Made by a program: the position numbers and the translations under genes. The notes beneath the pieces are model-generated. The model saw only the letters and a program-made list of their open reading frames with translations. It had not been told where the DNA came from and did not search any database. Positions 1 to 9,439 of a stretch of 23,838 bases of DNA are shown piece by piece. The stretch covers positions 3,236 through 27,073 of the forward strand of contig NWUY0300014262.1 in the NCBI GenBank assembly GCA_004151065.3. Direction: 5' to 3'. This stretch comes from Larix sibirica. Its lineage: Eukaryota; Streptophyta; Pinopsida; Pinales; Pinaceae. Within the stretch, counting starts at the first letter, position 1; each line of letters begins with the position of its first letter.

Positions 1-79
1 TGGGTGCTTGAGGAAGCTCCCGATCCATCGAGGAGCTTTTAGAAGCTCCTAATGGATCAGGAGCTTCTTCAAGCTCCCA
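1..79. repeat. 79-nt near-palindrome (hairpin), AGCTCC/GGAGCT-rich
   Basis: Position i pairs with position 80-i over almost the whole segment. The outer arm, TGGG..GCTTGA against TCAAGC..CCCA, has one mismatch and one G-T pair. The centre (GGAGCTT at 32-38 against AAGCTCC at 43-49) pairs after a one-base shift. About 35 of 39 positions can pair. The left end coincides with the window edge, so the repeat may extend further. No coding potential is evident. Its function is unknown; it may be a foldback element or part of a larger transposon terminus. Confidence 0.75.
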
Positions 80-300
80 ACCACAACTATACTAGGAAAC
101 TCCTATAGGGAGCTGCGATTTCACCTCTGTGAAGTACCTGAAAAGCTCTCGAGTATCCGAGGAAGCTCCCGCCCATTTTGGAGTGTTTCGTACCAGCTCC
201 AAAGCTCCTGTTACCGCAGAAACGCCGGGTACGCCATTCCAAACAGTTGGGAGTGGTACCCGTGCAACATAGATATAAACTCAAATCACATAAGCAAGAA
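80..300. repeat. AGCTCC/GGAGCT motif-rich non-coding stretch
   Basis: The AGCTCC/GGAGCT hexamer from the adjoining palindrome recurs here (near 110, 165, 196 and 204), giving a locally GC-richer block than the AT-rich DNA that follows. A 65-codon open frame exists on the minus strand (284-87), but it shows no domain and its composition follows the repeated motif. I read it as repeat DNA, not a gene. Confidence 0.4.
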
Positions 301-463
301 TATTTTTACAGCAAGGCAGTAAAAATTGAACACAAAAAACCCATAAATCATTTCAAACAAATTTGTGACTATTCTCAAAATTTCTGGATTTTTCACCATG
401 GTAGAGTTTAACAATGTCCCACTGTTTTGAGTGAACACTCCATCCATAATCGGGGGATCACAC

Positions 464-893
464 ATATTTTTTTAATGTTGATTAAGTAATGTGTGTGACT
501 TCAATGTTCATTTAAATATTACATGGAACAATAGCCACAAATTTGAGCATGGAGGTTTTCACAGTGGTCAATCATTGTGTCAAAATTTATGGATGTTTTG
601 TTGTGTTGGAGTTTATGTACCAACATTTCAAGTGGACACTCTAGCCATCATCAGGGGATCACAAATTTCTGGATTTTTCACTGTGTTGGACTTTAACAAT
701 GTCCCAATTGAGACATTTTCCATTCGAAACATTGGGACATTGTTAAACTCCAACACAGTGAAAAATCCAGGAATTTTGACACAATGATTGACCATTGTGA
801 AAACCTCCATGCTCAAATTTGTGACTATTATTCCACATAATCTTTTAAATGAACATTGAAGTCACACACATTACTTAATCAACATTAAAAATA
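464..893. repeat. Foldback element with nested inverted repeats
   Basis: The outer arms 464-599 and 765-893 are reverse complements at high identity; for example TTGATTAAGTAATGTGTGTG near 477 returns inverted near 868. Inside them a second, tighter inverted repeat pairs about 664-709 with 731-777, around a loop of roughly 20 nt. The unpaired part, about 600-663, resembles the DNA at about 396-466 in direct orientation, ending in both cases in a GGGGATCACA-like block. No transposase and no clear target-site duplication are visible. A non-autonomous foldback/MITE-like element or a long hairpin transcript source are both possible. Confidence 0.85.
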
Positions 894-899
894 CCTATA

Positions 900-1640
900 T
901 TGAAGCCATGAGCCCATACTTACCAATTAAATTCTATTTTCACGTTGTTATATCGTATTTTATTTTTCAAATGTGAGATATGTTTGAAGTTGCGTCCAAT
1001 GAAGAATGAATATACTTTAAAATTTTGAATGGGACTCATATTCTTTAATTTTCTTAAATTTAAAAAATGTTGAGATATATACTTCCATATTTTAGTCATA
1101 CTAAATTTTTTCTTTATATGGAATCATATTTGTACTCGAATATTGCTACTATGATTTAAAAAACAAAACATTAAATTGTAATGAAGACAAACAGGAATGC
1201 ATAAATTTATGTGAGAGTTGATTGAAGTTTGACTCATCTTGTGATTATTTGTTGGACATTAATAAAATTATCTTATCTTATTTGTAAATTAAGATAAAAA
1301 TAGAGATTGCACAAAAATAAACTCAGTTTCGAAATACATTAGAAGTCGTGAGCCTAAAAAAACACAAGCATATAAAATTTCAGTTCATTTTCTATCAAAT
1401 TCGTGTGAAAATCTATATTAGAGTAGTTGGTAATAGAGCAGCAAATGTTAGATAAAAAAACACAACTACTACTTAAGCTGTATAACTGCCATAAGCTATA
1501 ACAACATATCCAGTAAGAGTCAAAGGCAACCAACTAGATTACATTTACTCCTTTAAACTAATTAGATGTTTGCCGTCCTTAATTTAAGCTATTAGTAGGT
1601 CAGTGTAGCATGCCTCTTGGGTGGTAATTGATGGCTGTGG
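900..1640. other. AT-rich intergenic DNA, nothing recognised
   Basis: There is no open frame of useful length and no domain-like translation in this stretch. It contains poly-A/T runs and one copy of a 28-bp sequence repeated later in the window. I see no promoter or RNA-gene signature. Confidence 0.6.
1251..1278. repeat. Dispersed 28-bp exact repeat, copy 1
   Basis: This 28-bp string, beginning GTTGGACATTAATAAAATTA, is identical to 3338-3365. Weaker similarity continues about 12-20 bp to the left of both copies, so the shared segment is about 40 bp. Copy 2 lies inside the decayed minus-strand reading frame described at 2791-4223, so copy 1 may be a stray fragment of the same element. Confidence 0.7.
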
Positions 1641-2790
1641 ATGGTCTCCATTGGTTGTTCGTGTCGCTACTCTCTCACTCCCATGGTGCTCGGTTGTAGC
1701 TGGTGGTATTGCGTGGTATCTCCCTCATTGAGTACTCATGTGATACCCAATGGCACTTCACTCTGGTGCTACTCATTGGTGGTTGTTCGGCAAGTGATTC
1801 TTTTGGTTATGCCAACATCTCCCCGGAGCTTACCCAACGAGTTTATTCACTTAGCATATCTCAAAATTTCTCTTTAAAAATTCAAAATTTCCCTTTTACT
1901 TTTATATGTCCTTCCATTTCATTTTAATTTTAAGGGCCATTTAAGATCTTTTGAAACTTTAGTTGCTTTTTTGGAGAATGCACATGCACATTTCAAAACC
2001 GTTTCATAGAATGGTTACTTCTTTAGATGATGATGTACTATTTGTTCCTTTTTGTTTCCTCTCAGCCTAATGCCATTGCTCTAGTGTTGCGAGCTCTCTA
2101 CAGAGATTCTGCACTGTTACCTTGCCATCTTCGTACGGTTCTAGGACTCTTGTTTGATTGGGCCCAATAGCCAGACTTCCCTATGAACTTTTCTCATTTC
2201 TTTTCCAATTTCTCAACAGTTCACATGTTGCGCTGTTGCTCGTAGCCTTAATACTTCTTCTTAGACCTTATTTAGTATATTATTCCAAAATACATTTGAA
2301 GCATTTGCCATTAAACATTCCTTGTATGATGGGTCCATATCAGAGTTGGGGATCATGGTCCAGTTCAATGTCTTCAAGCTATTTATGCCCTGTTAAACTT
2401 ATTGTAGTTGTGCTTGTAATTGGGTCTCTTCCTTTGCATCTGGCTCCACAGGTTGGGTTTTTGTCTTGGAATGCCCCATTTGTGAATCAATGCTAGTAGT
2501 GTCTGAATGATATTATATAGGAATCTTGCATGCCAATCTATAATATTGGTCACAGTAATTCCCTCTGAGTGCAAACTTTAGTTTTGGTTTTCTTCAGATA
2601 ACTAAACACTTTATCTTTCTTAATGGTTGTTGCCTAATGTGCTAACTTTTGTTATTGCTTTAGAATTGAGGTTTTGATGATGTGGAGCTCGATGTACAAC
2701 TAAATCAACGATATCATCTCTACGACATCTCGCTGTACAACTACTTCAATAATATCATTTCTTGCTTTTGCTTTAGTTGTCATATATACT
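1640..2790. other. Intergenic DNA without recognisable gene
   Basis: Short overlapping open frames on the plus strand (1641-1877, 1703-1927, 2158-2496) translate to hydrophobic or low-complexity peptides with no motif I know. They have no supporting splice or promoter context. The minus strand has one 63-codon open frame (2574-2383) that may be a distal piece of the decayed element starting at 4223, but I cannot show continuity. Confidence 0.5.
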
Positions 2791-3337
2791 GTAAGCCCCC
2801 CTAAACTTCTTCAAAGAAGCCCATGGGAAAATCAGTTGCTCCATAGCTCTTTCTATTTTGATGAGTATTGGGACAATGGTCTCTACCTCTTCCAATGTCC
2901 GTTGAACCTCCTATACTTTCATATCCAGATCAGTTCTTAGGTTTGTAGCCTCTGTTCCTTTCGTAGGTCCTACAGGCTTAGTGCTCTATCCCATAACCCT
3001 TATTCTTTACTCGGCTCTTGCCCTAGGCTTCTGCATTTTAGTTTCATGTTCCCCAATTTTATACTCTCCCTTGCCATTCAATTTTTGTTCTCCTTCTTTG
3101 CTGAACTGTTCCAACTCATGCTCAAGTATTTCTCCACCCTCATGCGGTCTCCCATACTCAGGGTTGAGGGCTTTTCATGCCTCGGCATAGATTTCTCCGC
3201 TCTTCTCTTCTCTACTTTACTTTATTTTCTTTGTATTGCTTTTTATAAGAGACCTTTTGGTACTCCTGCTTTGTAATGAAATGAGTAATGACATCATTGT
3301 ACTTGACAGTCCCATTGACCTACTTTTGTGGTCATTA

Positions 3338-3365
3338 GTTGGACATTAATAAAATTATCTTATCT
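3338..3365. repeat. Dispersed 28-bp exact repeat, copy 2
   Basis: Identical to 1251-1278. Here it falls within the minus-strand coding-like stretch, where it would encode part of a peptide containing RADKI. Confidence 0.7.
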
Positions 3366-3466
3366 GCCCTAGTAGAAAACTCAAACATTTCCTTGTGTGC
3401 CTTAGCTCCGTGTTTTTTGGGTCTCCCCTGTAACTGTCTTCTTCCGGTCTTTTTTTGTTGTATTTA

Positions 3467-3538
3467 CCCAGCGTGGCTTTGGGGAAAAAACCTCTATATT
3501 TCCCCAGTGTGGCTTTGGGGAAGAGACCTCTATATTTC
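3467..3538. repeat. 36-bp tandem repeat, two copies
   Basis: Units start at 3467 and 3503 and share CCCAG.GTGGCTTTGGGGAA and ACCTCTATATTTCCC with a few substitutions. The 36-bp length preserves reading frame. On the minus strand it gives a repeated 12-residue unit (..PQSH..GEI..) inside the decayed coding frame, so the duplication may predate its inactivation. Confidence 0.7.
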
Positions 3539-4223
3539 CCCTCCTTTCATCTTGCAATGACCGAGCTGATTTTCCATGGGATGGCCCTAAGCTTTGGCTA
3601 GGTCCTTGTGCCAGCTTATCCTACAAGCCATTGCATCCTGGTTGGTCCTATTGCCAACTTGGACTCCACCCCATCTGTCGATCATATCCTCTCTTCTATA
3701 TTCTTTCTTTCCATCATCGCTAGTCACAACAACTCGCTTCACAATGATGGATTTGGTTTGACTGGGCCCCAGGAATAGATCTTAAAGGTTGACATAATGA
3801 CATCATGTTATCTTCCCAATGGTTGTACACCAAGTCTAAGATTTTGTCTTTGATCATGCCAAGCATGATACGCAGTAGATCGTGAATTAATGATGCCCAG
3901 TTATAGTTATTTCCTTTTGCCAATTGAAGATAAACATGTAGCCAATATGCAGAAAAATCACCGCCTTTGCAATGTGCATCTCCATCAGCCTCTTAATTGC
4001 AATCAGAACTATCCAATCGTGTGTACAATTTGGGATTATCCAGTTCTACCAATCCCAAAATAGGTATGTGGGCAATTTCAAAATAAAATCTTTGAAAGAC
4101 TTCTATACCAACTCAGGCCCAATCCTCATCCTATAACATTAACAATTGAATAAAGTCTTCCAATGAAAGGAGGTCAGGTTGTGCTACGAGCGTGCCATCA
4201 TGCCCATTATGGGCATTAGCCAT

Positions 4224-5124
4224 TAACCTTTAGGTTATATAAGAGGACACACACATTGACTGAGGGACTCAATGTGACCAGTGATGACCATTAGGATGAA
4301 AGTTACGTGGATGTTAAAATTGATACCAAGGGTTTATTCCTGTAACAAAATTTCTCCTTCATGTTATGTTCTAAAGTCTATGAACTGAGATTGAATGGCT
4401 TCATCTCTGAAAGCCTGAACTGTGTAGGTTAGTTATGTTTCTGCTGACATTAGTCTGGTTTCGTCCGGTATCTCATGTTAGACATAGTGCTGATATTACA
4501 CAATAATATAAATAGGAGCCCTAGTACATATTCAATGCTGTAGGTGGAGAAATCATACTGCACATGCATTCTTGTGGTGTACTGCATCATGAACGAAATA
4601 GCATCTCTAAGTTACATGGGATCTTGGTGTAGAAAGTAAAGAGTTTTTGAATCCATATATGTCGTAGAATTTTAGTTGGGCCTTTTCAAAATGACGAGGA
4701 CATGCTGCTTCCCAAGAAATAAATTATTTGAAAATGCGGATTTTGTCTAGTACTGATTATAGAGCTTATGTACTGAACTGTTTTTATATCTTCCTTTTTA
4801 TAGAAAGAACATTTATGATATTTGCCATTGTTGAGTCCTTTCCAACTGCATATTTTTGTTTGTAAGAAAATTATTCAGTTATCCTGCCATCCCCATAAAG
4901 TTCAGTAAACTTGGTGGTAGTTATTGATGTGCAAACTGTTTGGATTCTGGATGTAGGATCTTTGCTGATTTATAGATTCACTTTGTATTTTCTCTATTTG
5001 ATCCTTCCAAGACTTGTCTTGTTCCCATTCAGAGATGAGTGATGGAAAGGTTTTGTGAATTCAGTAAATTTTCTCATTAGAATTTTTTTGTCTGACCCAG
5101 ACTTTCTCCTGAATGTTTATGCAG
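4224..5124. other. Non-coding DNA upstream of the SINA exons, probably intron
   Basis: No coding exon is recognisable here. In particular nothing resembles the conserved SINA exon 1 end (first RING Cys pair followed by a PPI-type motif). The right end is a good intron acceptor: a pyrimidine-rich tract followed by TTTATGCAG at 5124. If the gene is complete, this and perhaps everything to the left is intron 1, which would place the decayed minus-strand element inside that intron. Confidence 0.5.
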
Positions 5125-5937
5125 TGCCCAAATACTGATACACTATGTTCTGGATGTAAATCCAGGGTAAGCAATTGGTGTCCAACCTGCAGATGCAACC
5201 TTGGTAATATTAGGCGTTTGACTCTTGATACGGAGGCAGCATCTCAAGAACTTGCTTGCAAATATCAAAGCTATGGTTGTCAGGATACACTTCCTTACTA
5301 CAGTGAATTAAGGCATGAAGCTCAGTGCACTTTTAGGCCATACAACTGCCCCTATGCTGGCTCTGAATGCAATCTAGTTGGAGATATTCCCTTTTTGGTG
5401 GCTCATTTAAGAGATGATCACAAAGTTTATATGCATGATAGTTTCACCTTTGACCATCGATATGTGAAGTCAAATCCACTTGAGGTTGAGAATGCTACGT
5501 GGATGCCAACTGTGAGTCCTTTCATATAGTTTGAGCGCAATCTCCTCTTATTGTATTAATTCTTTGCTTTATGTTCAGAATTGTATTCATTGTTCATCAT
5601 ACTGTTTCATTTGCAGGTAATCAATTGTTTTGGGCAATACTTTTGTCTACATTTTGAAGCATTTCAATTGGACACTGCCCCTGTATATATAGCTTTTCTG
5701 ATTTTCATGGGCGATGATAATGAAGCTAAAAACTTTGGCTACTCCCTTGAGATTGGAGGCGATGGTCGGAAACTGATTTGGCATGGGGTTCCTCGAAGCA
5801 TCAGAGATGGTCACAGGAAAGTTCATGACAGTCATGACGGACTAATTATACAAAGAGATATGGCACTCCTTTTCTCAGGTGGTGACAGAAAAGAATTGAA
5901 CCTTAGACTGACGGGACACATATTGAAGGAACAGTAA
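5125..5937 (+). CDS. SINA/SINAT-like E3 ubiquitin ligase, 5'-partial, RING altered
   Basis: Exons are 5125-5511 (129 codons) and 5617-5937 (106 codons plus TAA), joined in phase 0 across a GT-AG intron. SINA proteins are RING E3 ligases that dimerise through a C-terminal substrate-binding domain and mark targets for proteasomal decay. Visible parts: the second half of the RING (LCSGCKSRV, CPTC), both SIAH-type zinc fingers with all eight ligands (CKY, GCQ, RHE, QCT, NCP, ECN, AHL, DHK), then the substrate-binding domain (CFGQYFCLHFEAFQL, FMGDDNEAKNFGYSLEIGG, DSHDGLIIQRDMALLFSGGD). Oddities: the usual CxNGHTLC segment reads CPNTDTLC, losing the zinc-binding His. The protein stops at LKEQ, earlier than typical plant SINATs. 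Exon 1 is not seen. It could be a young pseudogene or a divergent paralogue. An in-frame ATG at 5113 lies upstream of the acceptor and is not a credible start. Confidence 0.85.
5512..5616 (+). other. 105-bp intron of the SINA-like gene
   Basis: The donor is ACT|GTGAGT at 5511/5512 and the acceptor is TTTGCAG|GTA at 5616/5617. It lies between ...NATWMPT and VINCFGQYF, the position where plant SINAT genes carry a phase-0 intron. Both splice sites and the frame are intact. Confidence 0.85.
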
Positions 5938-6960
5938 TATATGGACTTTTTTATGATCTCTGGACTGGGAAAAGCAAGTCATATCTACCGTTTGATTTAT
6001 CTTCTCCATTGCTGCTGAATAATAATGTAAAGGTTCAGATTCTTTCAATAGCAAGTTGTCATTTGCCAGAACATAGAGAGAGAAAAATCGTATCTAGAAA
6101 GTGTATAGGTAGACCACAGTGCAGGTCCTATGCCAGTTTCTCATGTAAAGACATTCTCATAATTGCCAAACAATGGTAATTGAATCGAATTGAATGCCCA
6201 TTATTTATGGATTGTCTGATGGTAATCATGGAAAGAATATAAGTTGTTTACCATTACCAACAATACTATAAGGGGAAGCGTAGTTGGGTGGTAGTGATTT
6301 GGTAGGAATTAAGAATTTAGACGAAAGGTTTGAAGCAAGTTCGTTCTAGTGGAAGGAAAGTAATGCAGGGTATTTTCCATTTGGTAACAATCCTTCCCAG
6401 TTACAATGTTTTACTCAATGCCCTTATCTGCATTTTCTTGAAGTCAAGTAATTGAATCCTTCATGCAATGGTAACAGGTTTCGCATTGCACTTTCTGGTT
6501 AAAATCAGAGCAGGTTGTCGTCATTCATACTAAATCTTCATAACAGGCTTGTTGCATGGCTGCAAGGGAGTCAAATTAATATTGAAAAAAATATATATGC
6601 AAAATGAAATCAATTAAGTTAATTATTTGAAAATGGGTTGTTTGCAGCAGGTTGTTCGGGAGTGTGGCTAGTATATGGAAATCATAAAATGCTAGGGTTC
6701 CGTGGTAATAGTTGTTAGCGGGGGAAGGTGCATTTGTTTATTGTATCAAGTGTGGGTTTGTAAATGCAACTGATCAATGACCAAGTCCAGCAGATCAAAG
6801 CAATAATGGCCCAAAAATGTGTGCACTGAAACAACAATGCGTGAATTTTTTATTCCAGAGCCGAAAAGCTTTGCAATTTTCAAGTTTTGTTTCCCAATAC
6901 ACATGTTAGACAACAAAAATGAAAATTTCAAGATGTTCAAAAGAGTATATATGATAGGTC
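5938..6960. other. 3' flank of the SINA-like gene and intergenic DNA
   Basis: AT-rich and non-coding. An AATAAT cluster near 6020 could act as a plant polyadenylation signal for the SINA-like gene, but this is weak evidence. A 64-codon minus-strand open frame (6940-6746) has no recognisable feature. Confidence 0.45.
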
Positions 6961-7060
6961 AAGTTTATTTTAACAGTAACTCAGCATGATGGAACAGAGA
7001 AATTACTCACAAGTTTATTTTAACATTAACTCAGCATGATGGAAAAGAGAAACTACTCAC
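6961..7060. repeat. 50-bp tandem duplication
   Basis: Units 6961-7010 and 7011-7060 both start AAGTTTATTTTAACA and end CTACTCAC-like, with only three differences and no indel. This points to a recent local duplication in non-coding DNA. Confidence 0.9.
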
Positions 7061-7428
7061 ATTTCATGGAGGAATTGAACTTGACCCGCAGGGCTTTCCT
7101 TTAATATGCACGGCTCCTCAGAATGTAATTCGTCATGTCAAAGGATGCCTCGCTTAGAGATATGCTGGAACTAAACAACCAAGTTATAAAATCAAGAGTC
7201 TTCTCGGTTTATGAAAAAGAATTTTAAATTTCATCCTTGATTTTAGTGATTTTATGGGCGTACATACACAATATCACAGACACAAGAATATGGAGAGTAA
7301 CACATGTCCCAATATAATATTGGAGGTAGGCTACTCACATACACACCCATTTTTCTTATCTTAAGTTCCATGTTCATAGATCACATTAATTTCTTAAATT
7401 GTATTATAAGATCATATTTCTAATATGT

Positions 7429-7451
7429 TATATATATATATATATATATAT
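7429..7451. repeat. (TA)n microsatellite
   Basis: An uninterrupted TA dinucleotide run of about 11.5 units inside AT-rich DNA. It is likely to vary in length between individuals. Confidence 0.95.
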
Positions 7452-7524
7452 TAATTTTAAGTTGCATATGTTAATAGTATTTATAGCATTTATATAGTTA
7501 GAATGGTTTAACCATTTAATTTTT

Positions 7525-7620
7525 ACATTTTTAAAATATTATTTAATGTTATTTTATATTAATATAAATTTTACAATTTTAAAATATTATTCAATGTTAT
7601 GTTATATTAATATCATGCAA
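7525..7620. repeat. 48-bp AT-rich tandem repeat, two copies
   Basis: Units 7525-7572 and 7573-7620 share ACA.TTTTAAAATATTATT.A and ATGTTAT.TTATATTAATAT with several substitutions. Confidence 0.75.
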
Positions 7621-7685
7621 AATTAATATTAAATATTAAATTAGAATTTATTGTTTACTTTAAAAAAATCAAATAAGAGGATTTT

Positions 7686-8328
7686 AATATTTATCAAAAT
7701 TATTTTTAGTGAAAAAGAATATTATTTTTTTGTACAAAAGTTAAGTTCTCAATGTTTATCATCTTCATCTTCCCTTAATAGACAACTACTTTTTCAACAT
7801 CAAGTGTGTCATCCTACTTTTGACACTCCTTAGTGTAAGAGCCCCTTTGTCCTATGGTGTGATCGTTATCACGGGTGTTGGTTTAAAACAAACCACCTTG
7901 AAGACCTCTTATTGGTTATTTTCCTTCTATTGAGACATCTAGATACCCAACCACAATGCTTGCCATCGTTCTACGAGAGCTACCCGAATTTCAATATTTA
8001 TCAAAATCATTTTTAGTGAAAAAGAATATTGTTTTCTTGTACAAAAGTTCAAGTTCTCAATGTCTATCATCTTCATCTTCCCTCAGACAAAGACTACTAC
8101 ATCTACTACTTCTACCAAAACTTGACCCCTACATCAACATCAAGTGTCATCCTACTTTTGAAACTCCTTAGTGTAAGAGCCCCTTTGTCCCGTGATGTGA
8201 TCGTTATTACGGGTGTTGGTTTAAAACAAACCACCTTGAAGACCTCTTATTGGTTGATTTCCTTCTATTGAGACATCTAGATACCCAACCACAATGCTTT
8301 CCATTGTTCTAGGAGAGCAACCCAATTA
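7686..8328. repeat. Tandem duplication of a ~300-bp non-coding unit
   Basis: Unit 1 (7686-7992) and unit 2 (7993-8328) both start AATATTTATCAAAAT and end at AATGCTT.CCAT.GTTCTA.GAGAGC. Unit 2 carries an extra segment of about 30 bp rich in CTACTAC/ACATC (about 8090-8135). Each contains a highly conserved block from TTAGTGTAAGAGCCCCTTTG to GACATCTAGATACCCAACC, within which CCGTGAT and ATCACGG-like arms can form a small hairpin. The short plus-strand frames over both units read the same peptide and carry no domain. It may be LTR or transposon-derived, but I cannot assign it. Confidence 0.85.
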
Positions 8329-9430
8329 CATGGTGTATCTTTCATTTTAGTATTGCTCTTGCTACAACACAACTTTCGACTTTGTGTTGTGGGTCTCGTG
8401 CTCACAACTTGATCAACTTTTTATGGGTTAATTGAGTCATCATAAGACTCCAACAAACAACTCTCCTACTTACGAGTTATAATTGTAGCATGATAGTTAG
8501 GGTGAAGTACCACACCACCCCAAGGAGGAAAATCCAAGCTTGAGTGCTTGGAAGGAAAGTGGAGTCACTACCCACTTTTATGGGAGAAACAAAGAAAACT
8601 AGGGTGGGAGAAGAGGTGGGTCACTAAGTTAATTAGGGATTCCTTTTGTGCTTATGACAGATTGTTGTTTTAGGGTTTATATGTGTGAGTAGATTAGGTT
8701 GCTTTAGAACAAGAAGTAAAATGATCAATACATTAATAAAAGAAAATAAACAAACTAGGGTCATTTTCCTCTATTTCTTTAGTATACTCATTAACTAGCA
8801 CGAGTCAAAATAATTGAAATGAAAAAATATGTAGCCTATTTAACCCTTTCAAGCCAATAAAACTAAACAAACAATAAGCACTAAGGTTGATTAACTGATT
8901 ATCTTTGTTGTGCAAGCAAACTGAAAAGGGGCCTAGGGTTCATTATCTTTGTAGGTGAGTTAGAACCTTTATCAAGGTTTTGAGCTAAACAATCATAATT
9001 TAAATTAACTCTACAACAAGCTACAAGGGCTTGGAGGAAATGAGACGAACAACAAACATCAAAGAGGGTTAGAGCCTACTCTGAGCCCCCTTGAGCCAAT
9101 GTCTTAGGGGGGGTCATAGGGAGGGGCTCCTTAGCGCCGATTGGAAAAATACCTTTAGTATCATGTAAGCTCAAGTTCGAGAACACTTGTAAAAGAGCAT
9201 ATTTGCATGAGAGATTTTGTAGGACTCAAACATTGTTAAATAGAGAGGTATGATTTGAAATGTGTTTCAGTATTAGATCAATTTCGATCCAATCAATGGA
9301 TTGAATTCAAAACAAAAAATTCACCATTTGTGTAGGGCTTAATGACCTTAAAGCCTTTATCTAGACCTTAGTCAAAGGCCTTTTTCAATGCCTTAGAGAG
9401 GCTAAAAAATGGATAAGTTATGAAGTGTAT
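8329..9430. other. Non-coding DNA, nothing recognised
   Basis: No sizeable open frame and no RNA-gene signature. A few short hairpins (for example CCAAGC/GCTTGG near 8535) are at the level expected by chance. It may be the remainder of the element duplicated at 7686-8328. Confidence 0.5.
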
Positions 9431-9439
9431 GTCGATATT

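Larger units (their letters stand above)
2791..4223 (-). pseudogene. Decayed coding frame of unknown family
   Basis: Reading the minus strand from the ATG at 4223, one frame runs 168 codons to a stop at 3720 with only three internal stops (codons 31, 37 and 77). The peptide starts MANAHNGHDGTLVAQPDLLS and later contains AKGNNYNWASLIHDLL and SLCQPLRSIPGAQ. After a frame change, coding-like sequence continues: KEYRREDMIDRWGGVQVGN, then a 12-residue repeat around SLPQSHTGEI, then charged, coiled-coil-like stretches such as LEHELEQFSKEG and VQRTLEEVETIVPILIK, fading near 2791. The order (compact N-terminal part, basic middle, Lys/Glu-rich end) would fit a transposon gag-like or accessory protein, but I recognise no family. 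Several further stops and frame changes show it is dead. Confidence 0.55.

Noticed and set aside
87-284. 65-codon minus-strand open frame at the window start
   Set aside because: It falls in the AGCTCC-rich repeat and has no recognisable domain or homologue that I can name.
491-816. Open frames on both strands of the foldback reading similar peptides (FFTV..FNNVP, ..NTVKNP)
   Set aside because: The similarity follows from the inverted repeat: the same DNA is read on both strands. No domain, start context or splice support.
2158-3276. Plus-strand hydrophobic frames that could suggest small membrane proteins
   Set aside because: Part lies antisense to the decayed minus-strand frame, where T-rich complement gives Phe/Leu/Ser-rich peptides. 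The rest has no motif.
4200-4216. 17-nt near-palindrome ATGCCCAT/ATGGGCAT
   Set aside because: Short, and it lies in the N-terminal part of the decayed minus-strand frame, where it encodes a His/Asn/Gly run. No other sign of a binding site.
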